Positions 24,030 through 36,498 are shown, counted from the first letter of the stretch. The stretch: 64,000 bases of DNA from Tachypleus tridentatus (GCF_004210375.1 NC_134825.1:9300001-9364000); one strand, 5' to 3'. Numbers and translations are program-made. Notes: a model not told the origin generated them from the sequence alone.

Positions 24030-24240
24030 TTCGACAGATCCCGGTGCATGTATCTGGGCAACCGCCATGCTGTGTCACTAATCAATACGACGTTCCCCGC
24101 GTTTCCTAACCCAGCGCAAGCATAGCGACGACAAAAATGATGCATGTGGTTGCTAAGCGGCCTACAATCTTGCTGTCTTACAACCTACATCACACTAGAC
24201 CGATTGCAGAGCCGTCTAGAGGTGGTTATTTGCAGCAAAA
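24030..24240. promoter_or_regulatory. CpG-richer patch with YY1-like and X-box-like motifs
   Basis: This ~200-bp stretch is clearly richer in G, C and CpG than the surrounding sequence. On the minus strand AGCATGGCGGTTGCC (24056-24072) resembles a YY1 site overlapping an ATG. On the plus strand GGTTGCTAAGCGG (24148-24160) resembles an RFX half-site. It could be a promoter or first exon, but no downstream exon was recognised. Confidence 0.25.
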
Positions 24241-26440
24241 GATTTCTCGTTTCTTTATAACTATTTTCAATACTAATATTTGTACTATCCTAAATGAAAT
24301 TTTAAAAGTTATCTCACATTTTTGCACTCCAAACAATGGACGTTTAAAAACACTGAAACAAAACGATATGCTTAGTCCTACAAGAATGTAAACACTTCAA
24401 TCGTGCAAGATGTCACTAAATATTTTGAATTCTGGGAATTGTTGGTGCCAGACAGTGTAAATTGTTTAAATAAAATCCGTAGTTCTGTGTGTATAACAGT
24501 TGAAAATACTCTCTTAATTCATCTCCAGTGAGAGAGTAACATTTTGGTAGAAGTGTAGTGGCTTTCTAAAAGGTAATGATATACTCAGGTGGCGAAACAG
24601 GGACATATGGCTCCCAAATTTTGACCCGGTATGGAAGCGTTATCTTGGCTAGGAATTAGATTGTTTATAATTATCAGTGAAATTAGTTGTTTCGATTATC
24701 ACGATTAACGTAGCAATTAAAGTTTATTTCGTCACTTTCCATTTTAAAGTTAGTTCGACGTCTTTTATCAGGTTAAATAGGTTTTGAAATGATCATAGAA
24801 TTTAGTAGCAACTAGTTAGTTTAATTTTTAAGTCTTTAAAAATAAAGATTTAAGAGCTTCTGAAATAAAAATTTAATAATTTGTTCATTGTTCCATGCAA
24901 TTATGAGGAAATCAAATTATGTGACAATGATATTTCGTATTTCGTGTTGAACAAAAAAGGTTAATATAATTTATTATAAGCAAATTATAGAACAAGTAAT
25001 AAGTTTTGAGTAAATCCAGTTGATATTAAAACAAAATATATGATTGTGTGTTATGCTTAATAAGCCTTCGTACACTCATAAATACGTTTGAAAATGATTT
25101 GATGATCCTATTGTAGTTTAAGGTACTGACCGATAGATGGAGTTTTGAAAGACCATACTATTTACTATTGTCAACTGCAAAGAAAACGAGAATAAATAAT
25201 AAAATGTATAATGAGACTTATGAGAAGATATTTAAGAACGAAAATATTTTCAGAAATGTACTCCATGCCAGCACGGAGATACACGACATAATTGCACATC
25301 CTACATGACATTTTATAGCATTAATAAGATGTACGAATATACACTAAGGGTCTTGGAAAAATGAAATTTGGCTTCTCACAACATAAAAATATATTAGGAT
25401 ACTAAGTCATCCTATAGTCTGATCCTGTTACTTGTAATTCGAGAGATTGTGAAATACTTTACTACTTGAAACATCTTATAAGATAAGCTATCTCACCACA
25501 TTAAAAAATCATGTTTTCTTCAGCAATTACAAATGAATCAAACAGGTTGTGTTTAACATAGTGAGTGATTTTTCTTCCTGTCATACTTATATCAACATAA
25601 TAAACAAAACAAAGGAAATATTTGTTCTCCTAAACAGTTCACATGTAATACTATTTTGTATTTGTTTCAAACACATACAAACAAATTTTAATACTTATAT
25701 TTCATACTTTAAACCTATGTCTTTGAACCCATGGTCTGTAACTTTAATAAGCCAGAACACATTCTAAAGAAATCCTAGATGGTAAAAAGAAAAATGTTTT
25801 TTGAAATAAATTATGAAATCCTATGCTCGAACAAATAAATTTTATTTCAAAATTTAATACTTACATACTTATCTTGTCAGTGCTATTTTTATACATTTTA
25901 AGACCAGCCTATGACATAGACCTGACCACAGGGGTTGGCAAATTCGTCTTGAATTTGTAAAGGGGTCAAGAAAAAACTAAAAAAAAAACATTAAGAAACA
26001 CTACTTTAATTTTTTTTTACATATTTTCCACTATCACATATATCTCAACCTGTTTTGTGGCATAGAAATAACCCACTGTGTACCCTAGTTATAAAAAAGT
26101 ATACTTATGACTACATTAGATATTTTTCAGTTTACTTTAAATGAGCTCTCATACTTAATACAATGCCTGTTCATTAGTAGCAGTAGTAATCAACTTATTC
26201 ACCAATAATTTAAATCGTTTAAATATACTTGGAAAAATGGCAGTAATTCGGTTTTTGTTTACCTGAAAATGACTGAGAAAGGTCAATGCTTTCCCTGCTT
26301 ATCAACAAAAGTTTTAATACCCATACCAGCTATTCTGAGAAAATCCTATTTGTCCTGCCATTGAAAACAGCATATTGCTTGGATACCTTACGAGAACGAT
26401 CAATTAGAATATAAAATCCTTTTCTTCAACAACACTTTTA
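24241..26440. other. No gene recognised
   Basis: AT-rich unique sequence. Short frames at 24137-24391 and 25549-25767 have no recognised domain. Confidence 0.45.
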
Positions 26441-27420
26441 GGTTTTTCCCATCAAAATTATGCTTATAATTCAAATTTATATCCCACATACATTTATCAC
26501 AATTAAAAACCATTTGTCATTTATCTGTCCAACATGTCACGTCCTTTTGTAAAACAGCAACATCTCTTCATGGCCAGAAACACCCAATATCCTCAATAAA
26601 TTTGAATAACTTATTCACCATTCCTTCATCTATGTCACCAATGTAAGTCAAAATGAACAAAGGTCCAAACACTGAGCCCTAAGGTATCCCCCCACTTGTG
26701 ATCACTAGCATCTGCAGATATTTTTCCAGAAGGGCACAAAGTAGTGTGAAATTGTAAACGGAATAAATAATTTATATGCATATGCTGAATGAATAAAGAA
26801 TTATGTTCCTCATTTTCCAGATGGGGGCAAGTGCTTCCCTATTGCTCTTGTTCAGTAATCCAGTTTGGCTAAACTTTGCCAACTACCAATCTTCTAGCAC
26901 TTGCCCACCATTCAAGAATGTACAAAAAAGCAGCACGTGACTCACACATCCAATCCTTAATCTCCTTCAAAGCTCTTGGAAAAGTATTATCTGGCCCAGG
27001 ATCTTTATCATTCTCTAAACTTCCTTGTTCATGTTTCAGCAAGCACAGAGTCAGAGAGATCATTCTGTTCAATTTTTTTTCCATCTACCAAGTGTTCAAG
27101 ATAAGAAATAATGTTTAAATGTTCATCAGAAAAACTGATTAAAAAAAATAAGTAGAATTTAATAATTTATGCATCTCATAATCATCAGATGCAAGCCTTT
27201 CTGAATCACCCCTCAGAGAATCTACTCAAGGTATAAAACTTGTTATAATTTACTTAAAGGAATCTTTACTTTTTCAGCCAATGTTTTTCAATTTCCCATG
27301 TAATCACTTGAGCTTCTATACTTCTCTGAATTTCCTATCACAGCAGTCAATTTTAACTTAAATTTACAGTACTTTAATCTTTTCCTCTGTATCCTCCACT
27401 AGCTATGGTGGTTTATTATT
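26440..27420 (-). pseudogene. CR1-like LINE reverse transcriptase relic
   Basis: Minus-strand translation gives, in order, 'KDPGPDNTFPRALKEI' (26869-27084 frame), matching the usual KSPGPDxIPxxxLKE of CR1-group RTs. Then comes 'GSVFGPLFILTYIGDIDEGM' near 26600-26700, matching the PQGSVLGPLLFLIYINDI region, followed by a decayed FADD-equivalent 'KFIEDI'. Last is 'KWFLIVINVCGI' near 26500, equivalent to the WQMxFNxxKC segment. The catalytic aspartates are lost and several frameshifts are present. Confidence 0.65.
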
Positions 27421-27429
27421 TACAGCCAC

Positions 27430-28250
27430 TTCTCTTTTCTTCAATAAAGATAATGCCTATTTTAATGTTAATATATTTTTTAAGTTCCCCACATTTGACC
27501 AGTACCAAAGATAAAGTTCTTTATGAACTCATGCTATCAGTTACAACCTTCTCTTTATCACATCCACGCTATTTAGGATAGATAGCCTCGTATTTGTTCT
27601 TCAACCTGTACATCTACATACAAATTGCACACCTTCATTACTAAATTCCTTAAAAGCACATGCCAGTATGAAGTTACCAAAATAACTCACTCCTTGTGCC
27701 TATCACATCTTACAAATTCAGAACATTCAATACCTACACTGTTGTTAACCATAGTAGCCTAGGAATAAGTAATCAACAAGCAGCCTATTGACAACACTAT
27801 TATTATTAAGCCTAACATTATGGTTAAATGTAATATTTCATCACTACCTTATCTTTTCATTAAAAGTAATTAAGTTTACCTTCAAAATAAGAAATGGAAT
27901 ATAACTATTCTGTAGATGATATATAGTAATACATAATATGTAGCTTATAACTTAGCCTACTGAGTTACAAGTGCTAACCCTAATCTAAAGTTTGTGGTAT
28001 GCCACTAAGCTCTAACATGACATTTCACTCTTAATAGTATTATTTAATAATAACATTAAATCATCTTATAACAATCCTACATTTAAATAAGAATTTCAAA
28101 AATACAGTATTAATGCTACAAATTTATTCTTACAAATTATTCAGTCAACAAGTCATTTTAAAACATTAAAAACAAAACATGAAACCCAATGTACTATTAA
28201 ATTTACCACTTGTCACAGTGACTTCCATCCCTGATCAATAACAACGGATA
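27430..28250. other. No gene recognised
   Basis: AT-rich; may include further, unrecognisable LINE sequence on the 5' side of the relic. Confidence 0.4.
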
Positions 28251-28254
28251 AGAG

Positions 28255-28460
28255 CAAAAACTAAATTTCTCACAAAGCTACTCGCGAACTATGTGTCCCT
28301 AATTTAGGGATAATCAGAGGGAATGCAAGTCAACACTACCCATCACCAACTCTTTTTCTCCCAGTGAATCTCCACAGCTAAAAGGAAAAGTGATAGGATA
28401 CAAACACATAACCCAAAGATTAAAAACCAAACACATTAACCACCAGGCCATGCCAGGCCC
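28255..28460 (-). mobile_element. tRNA-derived SINE, family 1, old copy
   Basis: Recognisable from the head GGGCCTGGCATGGCCTGGTG, through mutated body motifs, to 'GAGTAGCTTTGTGAGAAATT'. Many CpG positions have decayed to TG/CA, so it is much older than 39209-39494. Confidence 0.8.
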
Positions 28461-29084
28461 TAATAATAAACTTCAAGACTACCATTTATTTACATACTTT
28501 CTATCTTCTGCTATCCTATACACTTCTATGTTATTACAAAAATGATTTTCCTAAGCTACTATTTGAAGTCAGACCTTTAGTGTAAAAATTATGCAGTATA
28601 CTTGTTTAACTAGCAGTGTTCATGTGCAAGATACAATCAGGAAAATGTATCGAAACTATACGGAAGTAAACTAATAGTTAATGCAATACATATTACAAAA
28701 GAACAAATTTATCATGAGATTCCATTTCTTAAAGTTTATATTTATATAATTAATTTGGATTTTTATAAGATAATGAAAACATTACATAAAAATCAAGCAT
28801 TAGCTGAAATTTGGTTAGGATCTGATGAGTTTTAGACAACTATGGTTTTTGGTTCAGGTTTGAAAACGTTTATACAAATGAGATGTTGGTTTTAGTATGA
28901 AAAATTTTACACATCAAACATTTGGTTGAGATTCGACATTTCTTACACCTGAGATTTTGTTTGAAGTCGGACAACTTTTAGATAACTGAGGAATTTGAGA
29001 GTGTGATATAATTTCTTGATTTTCTGTATATAATCCACACACAAAACTAGTGAATTCATCCAAGTTTTACTTTTCTCTGGTTGA

Positions 29085-29220
29085 GAAAATTTATATGCAA
29101 AACCGGCTCGTTTGGGCTGAGAAAACACTTTTACATAGAAAAGCAAACAACGTTCTCAGCCCAAACGAGCCATTTTTGCATATAAATTTTCTCAACAAGT
29201 GGGTTTCTCGTCATCACTGA
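29085..29220 (+). mobile_element. Short non-autonomous foldback element with 14-bp duplication (copy 2)
   Basis: A 136-bp insertion is flanked by perfect 14-bp direct repeats TTTTCTCTGGTTGA (29071-29084 and 29221-29234). Most of it is an inverted repeat. The arms are 29081-29123 and 29153-29194 (TTGAGAAAATTTATATGCAA and complement, also GGCTCGTTTGGGCTGAGAA). The spacer contains AAGCAAACAACG. It ends with the family terminus AAGTGGGTTTCTCGTCATCA. The hammerhead-like core itself is missing from this copy. Confidence 0.85.
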
Positions 29221-29473
29221 TTTTCTCTGGTTGATCGAACCTTCTTAATTTTAAACTCTCATTTCCGATTATTAAACTGAAATATTTCTGTTATCCATTA
29301 CTCAACTTACCTGTTATTCACCAATAATTACACGCCTAAAAATTTGTTATACCAGGTAAGAAACACGGTTTTCAAAAATGAACCTAAATTTATTACCACC
29401 AATTATGTAGACTATGCCCTGAACAAAGTTAAAAAAACAATATAAAGAACCTTAGAATACATATCAAGGCTGG

Positions 29474-30077
29474 TTAGTTGGTTAGTTGATTTAATGTTTT
29501 ATGGCACAAAGCAGCTAGGCTATCTGCACTAAACGTCCAGTAAAAAGGTAAAAAAAGTAATTGTAGTAAAATTCATAAAAGGAAATGAAGATAAAACAAA
29601 ATAGCATTGAAAAACATATAAGCATAAAATCAAAGTTGACATCTAGTCTACAATGTTAAGAGAGAAACCAAAGTAAGAGAAGTTGTAAAAGACTTTCTGT
29701 AGCATAATGGTAATTATTATAACCTGCCAGGAAGACTTAACAGGTAAGTACAAGAACCGTCGTCAGTCACCTGAAGTTGGCCTTTCCAGTCCTGGTTCTA
29801 GGTTATGTGTCATTACAACCATTATCAGAAGGTAAAGTAATAAAAGTTTTAAAAGACATGCAGCAAAATTGTAATAATAACTCACCAGGACAACTAACAG
29901 ATAATTCAAATGGATAGTTGAAACAGCAGCGTTAGTCACCTGAAGTTGGCCTTTCCAGTCCTGGTGTCGAGTTATTTAATATTACGGCCGTTTTCCAATT
30001 TCAAATCGAACTAGAGAGATTATGACTCTTAAAAGAGAACCACAATAAGAAAGCTTTAATGAATAAATATAAAACAC
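29474..30077 (-). repeat. LINE copy A 3' UTR with two ~169-bp-spaced blocks
   Basis: Two copies of a block containing GTCACCTGAAGTTGGCCTTT and 'CCAGTCCTGGT' lie 169 bp apart (29762 and 29931). The element ends 'TGCCATAAAACATTAAATCAA' before a TAAC/CAAC-type tail, read on the minus strand. Confidence 0.8.
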
Positions 30078-33000
30078 TTAAATGATAGTAAAAAGGTTAA
30101 TGGCCGTTAAAAAACTAAAAACTTTATCAAGGTGGACAGTGTTACTGACACCAATAACAGTGTCTAATGTTATGGACAAACCTTGGTACAGAACATGTTC
30201 AAAATAGTGCAGTCATTGAGAGTCGTAACGATGGCAAGAAAGTAAAATGTGGCTTACAGTGATCTGAGTGTTACGCAAACTACACACTGGTGCATCAGTT
30301 CGAGATAAAAGAAAACAATGAGTTAAAAAACTGTGACCAATGCAAAATCTAGTTGGAACAACTTCCTCCTTCTGAACCTTACGGAAGTTAGACAGCCAAA
30401 GTTCAATATACAGTTTGATTTGGAAAAGTTTGTTGTCCCGTTGCTCACTCCAAGTGGACTGCCAGCTGGCATGGAGCCAAGCCTTGAATACAGGACCACA
30501 GTCCATGTACAGAATAAGCACAGTGATGATAGTGCCAGAGCAGATAGATTTAGCTTCCGTGTCTGCAAGCTCGTTCCCGCAAATATCAACGTAGCCAGGT
30601 ATCCAGAAAAACTGGATAGAAGTAGATGTTGATGAGAAATGGGCCAGTCGGTTTTGAATATCAGTGAGAACAGGGTGTGAACCAACGTAAAGCGATTCCA
30701 GGGCCAGTAGAGAACTAAGCAAGTCAGTATAAATAGTGAAGTTGGAGTACTGCTTAGTTTCAATATAATATAGGGCAAGAGATATGGCATACAGTTCAGC
30801 AGTGAACACAGAAGCTGTGGAGGGGATTCTGCACACAATCACCGAACCTCAACAAACCATGGCAGAGCCCACAGAGTCACCTGATTTTGAAACATATGTA
30901 TAAATTAGAATGGAATGATTGTTCTAAAGATGTTCAGTAAATAAATGATGGTACTTCCAATCAGGAGTATCTGCTTTTCTCATATGACTTAAAGAAAGGT
31001 CACATTTGGGGACTGTAATAAGCCAAGGTAGGATGGGCTGACCAGTGGATTCTGCAATGTTATCCAAGGACACACCCAATTCATCCAATTGCACATGGAC
31101 AAGAGGGCTAAAAGGAGCAATGGCAGATCATCTGTTCTGAAAAGGTATGGCCCACCGAGGAAGGAAAACACATCCCCAGGAGGGATTGCTTTGGTAAGGA
31201 ACGAAGTTTCAAAGAATATAGTAAAGACAGTTGCAAACAGCAAAGGTGCAGAGAAGGTTCATGAGATTCTACATATAAGCTTTGAACTGGGAGGTGCAGA
31301 AAGCCCCAGTGCAGAGCCAAAGTCCTTGATGATGAATGAGGTCCAGCATCTTTAAGACCGGGGGTCTGGCAGAGCCATAGACCAGTGATCCATAGTCGAG
31401 TTTCGATCAAATAAGAGTACAATATATCTTTAATACAGAACATCAATCCACTCCCCAAATGGTGGTAGATAGGACACGGAGGATGTTCAGTGCTCTTGTG
31501 TATTTGACCCATAGCTGCTGTAAGTGTGGTATAAAGGTCAGCTTACGGTCAAAGATAAGCCCCAAGAACTTGTTCTCAGGGACCACAGGCAGCAAAACTT
31601 CACCGATATGGAGTTCAGGATCAAAGTGAATACCTCATTGGTGGCAAAAGTGCATGCAAACTGTTTTAGAGAGAGAGAAATTAAAGCTGTTTGCCATGGT
31701 CCACTTCAGTACATGATCGAGGGCAGTTTGTAGTTGCTGTTCAATATATCTCGTGTTCGACGACTGAAATGAGATGTAAAAGTCATTGACAAAGAGCCCA
31801 TTTGCAACAGTAAGAGAGAGTTATTCAGTGATGGCATTTATCTATAGACTGAAAAGTGTGACACTCAAAACACAGCCCTGAGGGACCCCATGTTCCTGTA
31901 GAAAAGAACAGGAAAGTGTCGAACCCACACAAACTTGGAATCTCCTGTCCGTTAAAAACATTTTTAATAAAGATGGGTAAATGGCCACGTAACCCATATA
32001 TATGGAGGTATCGCAAAATGTCATACATCCATGTTGTATCATATGCCTTCTCAATGTTAAAGAATATTGATACAAGATGTTATCGTTTGAGAAAGGCTTC
32101 TCTGATTGATGTTTAAAGTCCAATTAGGTGGTCCTTGGTGGAGTGCTGTCATCAGAACCCACACTGGGTGGGCGAGAAGAGGTTGTTTGATTCTAGGAAC
32201 CAAACAAGACAAACTTTAACCATTCTCTCTAAGGTCTTACAGAAACAGCTCGTCAAAGCAATTGGATTGTAGTTTAAAGGAATCTTGGGATCTTTCCCAG
32301 GCTTAGACAAAGGTAAGATAATAGCCTGGTGCCAGGTATTAGAAAAAAAAAATTATCCTGCCAGATTCGGTTAAAAACAATGAGAAGAATATCAAGAGAA
32401 GCAGGATATAGATGGTGCAGCATGTCATAGTGTACATCATCTGGTCCAATAGATGTACTGCCAGACTGATGAAGGGCCAGTTTCAGTTCCAGTAGTTTAA
32501 AGGGACGATTATAGTCAAAGAAACAGTCAGTTCGAAAGGAAAGAGGTGAACGCTCTGCCCAAGTCTTGAAGGCCATCAAGGTGGAGGAACAAGCAGAAGT
32601 GCGATATACCTGGCAAAAGCTTTCACCTAGAGTATCGGCAATGCTCCGGACATCAGCTACTTCTTGGCCATCAGAGTATGATTGAGAGAGGGGCAGAATT
32701 GTAGTGCCCACTGACCTTTTGAACCTTGTTTCATATGACCTTGTAACTGGTGGTAGAAGATATGCCAGTTGTGAACTTAATCCAAGATTCCTTCTGATTT
32801 TGACTTTGATTTTGATTTTCAATGAGAGCATCAAGGTCTGATTGATCATATGTCTCTCCAGGCAACAAGTAAAGAGAATAAACAGTGATAGTACGACCCA
32901 AAGAAACACGGATGGCTATGGCCTCCAAGGGTGTGTTGAGTGACAAAGACAGGGTGGGCACGTGTTGATCAACCAACAGTGGCACCCCTCCATACATTCA

Positions 33001-33180
33001 TCCATCACACAGCCTGTCATTTCTGTACAGAGAAAACTGCCAAAAGGTGACTGTATCAGCAGGTTTTAGAAATGTTTCTTGTAAAGAAAGACATAAAAGA
33101 TGGTAGGAAGCAATCAGTGTTTTGATATCATCCAGATTAGAACGTAAACCTCAAAAGTTCCATTGTATCAAGGTTGCCAT
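30078..33180 (-). pseudogene. LINE copy A ORF2 (endonuclease-RT-RNase H) remnant
   Basis: Starts MATLIQWN at 33180, the usual start of an EEP endonuclease. A stop soon follows where copy B has an Arg (CGA to TGA). The endonuclease is cut after 'DQSDLDALIE' and resumes at 'KESWIKFTT', so the catalytic core is missing. RT fragments follow in several frames (32274-32909, 31842-32123, 31108-31512). This copy keeps the RT segment between 'NRIWQD' and 'IEKAYDTTW' that copy B has lost. The active-site motif reads FVND (first Asp to Asn). The RNase H part (30213-30842) is the best preserved, with TAELYA, YTD and GNELAD, followed by a Cys-rich C-terminus (CSL..THxLLSCHRY type). Confidence 0.85.
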
Positions 33181-33296
33181 TTTTTACGACGTGTAGGCGA
33201 ATTGGCTGGAGAGCCATCCTGTTTACAACCACGTCTTTTTTCCTTACTGTCCTTATTCGAGGGAGGTCTATCAATCTCCATGGATCCTACCCTGGG

Positions 33297-34260
33297 TCAA
33301 TTGGGAAGGTCTTTGTTGTTGGAAGGGGATTCCAGTGACTGAGGATGCAAACGAATGATTCTTTTGCAACTTGGGGTGGGAGAAAAAGATGTATCTGAAG
33401 AAATGCCTGTATCTGAAACCAAAGGATGTGGATCATGGGGTTTGTTGGAATGTATGGGAGGAACAGAGATGGGTGTAGAAGTTGATTCATCAACTTTTTT
33501 AACCATGGAGGTCCAAAGGCTTTTCATTTGTTTTGAGAACAATTCTCTTGGAGGCACAGAGAGATCTGTCTGCACTCCCACTATAGTGGTGGAATGAAGT
33601 GCAGCAGCATATGTCCGAGATAAAGTGGTAGACAGCAATTTCCGAGCCTCAGAATAACTAATGTTATGAGTCGTTTTCAAATGCTGCACCTCTTTTTCCT
33701 CCAACCATTTAGGGCAAGAACGAAAGTAGGAAGGGTGAGAACCATTGCAATTGACATAATATGAATCAGTTTCACACTCACAGGCATCGTGATCCTTGCC
33801 ACCACAATGAGCACGTCAGCATTCGAGTAGCCGAACTTTTGACACTGGAAACATCTGAGAGGGTTTGGAAAGTACAGCCGTACCTTGCAATTTAGATAAC
33901 CTGCCTTGATGGTGGCAGGTGCACGTGGTGATGTAAATGTCAAAACAAGGACATTTGTAGGCAATGTAACTCCATCTTTGCGAGTGCAGATATGCCTCAC
34001 TGCAGAAACTCCTTCAGTGGAGAAACCAGTGAGAAACTCTGACTCGAGAACGATCTTCAAATCCCTCTCAACAATAACTCCTCGTGATGAATTCAAGATA
34101 GCATGAGGGGTAACCTCAATAGGTACATCCCAATAGCCTTTGAATTCAAGAAGAGTTCAGTGTTGGGATGTGGATGTTTCAACCAATATGTCTCCAGATC
34201 GAAGCTTCTTTACTGACTTTGGAGAGCCAGCAAGTCCCTCCAGTCCTCACCACGTACAGG
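33297..34260 (-). pseudogene. LINE copy A ORF1 (gag-like, zinc knuckle) remnant
   Basis: Frames 33677-34096 and 33297-33704 encode the nucleic-acid-binding ORF1 protein. Motifs include 'RGVIVERDLK', 'TFTSPRAPATIKAGYL' and a CCHC-knuckle region, then a Ser/Thr/Pro-rich tail. The first knuckle reads CFQCQKFGYS: the Cys pair is kept but the His is replaced by Tyr. A frameshift separates the knuckles. The N-terminus is missing through the internal deletion near 34250. Confidence 0.8.
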
Positions 34261-34285
34261 AACACACACCAAGGGGATATCAAGG

Positions 34286-34659
34286 TTGAAAGTTTATGTG
34301 ATTTTCATTGTTCCTTCAGCAAGTTTATCAGGAATGTGTGAAATCTGAAAACTGTCATTAAATTCTCAGAAGCATTTCACTATTGTTAAATCACTGTTAA
34401 TGGTTAAATCATTTTGAAGTGGCATCATGGATCACAATTAAGTGATCACAAGTTTTTAAAAAAATCTAAACAGCTTCAGAATTAAAAAATATTTTTAGAA
34501 TGTTCTTTTTTGACAGTGCAAACTTTTAAACTGTTTTTATCAAAAGTACCTACAATTTGGAATGTTTTACTGAATTTTCAATGATTAAGAAATAAAAACA
34601 AAATGAATGACAATATTTCTTTTATTTCAGAAGAAAATATTCATTACATCATAACTGCT
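34286..34659. other. RPS26 downstream flank
   Basis: AT-rich. Includes a second AATAAA on the minus strand near 34616-34621, which could serve as an alternative polyadenylation signal for RPS26. Confidence 0.5.
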
Positions 34660-34664
34660 TTATT
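34656..34664 (-). terminator. AATAAA overlapping the RPS26 stop codon
   Basis: The minus strand reads GTC-AAA-TAA-AGC, so AATAAA spans the last Lys codon and the stop. Another AATAAA lies about 45 bp further downstream. Confidence 0.6.
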
Positions 34665-34704
34665 TGACAGTGGCACGGGGAGCAGCTGGACGAGCACCTA
34701 TATC
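34660..34704 (-). CDS. RPS26: Ribosomal protein S26, last coding exon
   Basis: After a strong acceptor (TTTTTTGCCTTCCTCAG, minus strand) this exon reads DIGARPAAPRATVK and stops. It is phase 0 with the exon at 35010-35146. It gives the short, low-complexity C-terminal tail that is variable between animal eS26 proteins. The stop codon TAA lies inside AAATAAAG, so the AATAAA polyadenylation hexamer overlaps the end of the reading frame and the 3' UTR could be very short. The exon was too short to appear as a long open frame. It was found by following the splice sites. Confidence 0.85.
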   Translation of the reverse strand, partial: DIGARPAAPRATVK

Positions 34705-34997
34705 CTGAGGAAGGCAAAAAAATATTTAGAATCCAAGGATAACATTTTAGTATGTATTCAAAACAGTAAAAATGAAACATTAACAATTACACTTTACTTA
34801 GCATACCAACGACCTTCATTACCTACAGATTTCATTAAATAATAACAAACAAATGATATCTATTTAAGTACAATGTAATTACAACATTGTGTGCACTATA
34901 CATTACACTTGTCCAGATGTATTAAGTTAGTTATGGTAAGAAAAACTTGCTTTTAATGAGTTTACACAAACAAAAAGGTCATTCAAACATTTCTCTA

Positions 34998-35162
<165 letters not shown>

Positions 35163-35344
35163 TTAAACCTCTATATCACATGCTAAACACATAAAACTAA
35201 AAACATTTACAATTTTAGGGTTAACATTAAACTGTCTATCAAACTCAAGAGAAACAGATACTCTATTAACACATTTCTGACTGAATCTTAACCGATCCTC
35301 TTAACACAGAAATACTCATTATCCAAAACTTCTCCATCAATCAG

Positions 35345-35657
35345 AAATATCTATAGCTCTCACCACGCAGAATATAACTATACAACTAATAATGTGCAAA
35401 ATTATATAATTACCCACGTGCGGAGTGTAACTATACAACTACCCGTGCAGAACGTAACTATCTATAGCTCTCACCACGCAGAATATAACTATACAATAAT
35501 TACCCGTGCGGAGTGTAACGATACAACTACCCACGTGCAGAACGTAACTGTCTAATTACCCACATGCAAAGTATAACTGTAGAACTACCCACATACAAAA
35601 TATAACTGCATAACCACTCACATGAAGAATATAACTATATAGCTACCCACATGTAGA
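35345..35657. repeat. Degenerate ~29-bp minisatellite
   Basis: About ten diverged units around 'ATAACTATACAACTACCCAC' and 'GTGCAGAA', inside the RPS26 intron. Confidence 0.8.
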
Positions 35658-36235
35658 ATTGCTTAGAAAAAATAATTCCAAGTTCAAAACTGCTTATTCA
35701 GACAAAAACAGAATTTTCACAATAATGAAAGTCAAGAAAAAGATAGAGAAGACAAGCAAATAAGGAAACACTTTTGACATGGAAAGGATACCACCAAACG
35801 ATAGTTGCAAAACAAACCAGTAAGAGGGTCCTTTCTTTTCATTACAACACTGGGTCAAAAGCATGAGGTTAGGTCAGTCTTATTAAAGGCACCAGAAAAG
35901 CAAAATTGTGATACAGGAAGTAAATGCTTGTAATCATGTCAACTAGAAAGTCTGCAATAACAGCACTCAAGGAAACCTAACCCTGAATCTGCTAAACTAA
36001 TGTACAACAAAGTGAATGTATTTAAATAAAGGCAACTTTCAATATCCAGCATTATCTTCCGACATGAACTGAAAGGTTGCTGTCAAGAACAGTACCAGAA
36101 GCCACAAATGTTTAGATGAAACCAATAAAGCATATTACACTTCATTAACTTGGAAGTAATAAGTCCACCAAACAATGTATAACTCTTATTTATGTAAAAA
36201 TGGCTCATTTGGGTTGAGAAAATATTTTATATAGA

Positions 36236-36280
36236 GGAGCAAACAATGTTTCGACCTTCTTCAGTCATCGTCAGGTTCAC
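36236..36280 (-). other. Hammerhead-like ribozyme motif (left arm)
   Basis: On the minus strand: GTGAAC arm, CTGACGA, T, stem GACT-GAAGAA-GGTC, GAAACATT, GTTTGC arm. GTGAAC and GTTTGC can pair over six positions with G-U pairs. Confidence 0.45.
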
Positions 36281-36459
36281 AAAGAAAGAAAGAGGTAACT
36301 GACCACATGTTTGAAAGGGGTTGTGTAACTGAGTGTCGGAATGTAGAGGGCGTGCTTATATAATTATATATTCAAACATTTAAGCATGCCCTCTACATTC
36401 CAACACAACCCCTTTCAAACATGTGGTCAGCTTCCGGTCAGTTACCTCTTTCTTTCTTT

Positions 36460-36498
36460 GTGAACATGACGATGACCAAAGATCGAAACGTTGTTCGC
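36460..36498 (+). other. Hammerhead-like ribozyme motif (right arm, mutated)
   Basis: On the plus strand: GTGAAC, ATGACGA (first core C changed to A), T, GACC-AAA-GATC with one mismatch, GAAACGTT, GTTCGC. The outer arms GTGAAC/GTTCGC pair fully, with one G-U. Confidence 0.4.

Larger units (their letters stand above)
29470..34276 (-). mobile_element. I/Jockey-group LINE with RNase H, copy A (defective)
   Basis: Minus-strand non-LTR retrotransposon. It has a 5' end (CCCCTTGGTGTG...), a gag-like ORF1, ORF2 (endonuclease, RT, RNase H) and a 3' end in TTAG/TTGA-type repeats. Target-site duplications ATATCAAGG lie at 29461-29469 and 34277-34285. The original ends are therefore kept, and the losses are internal. 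Most of the 5' UTR and the ORF1 start are gone (junction near 34250). Most of the endonuclease is also gone, about 620 bp relative to copy B, at a TTTTGA-repeat junction near 32805. The RT active-site pair reads FVND. It is smaller than copy B by about 1.7 kb. Confidence 0.9.

Noticed and set aside
30333-33597. Plus-strand frames such as 30333-30632, 31089-31355 and 33355-33597
   Set aside because: Shadows of the minus-strand LINE proteins; no motifs on the plus strand.
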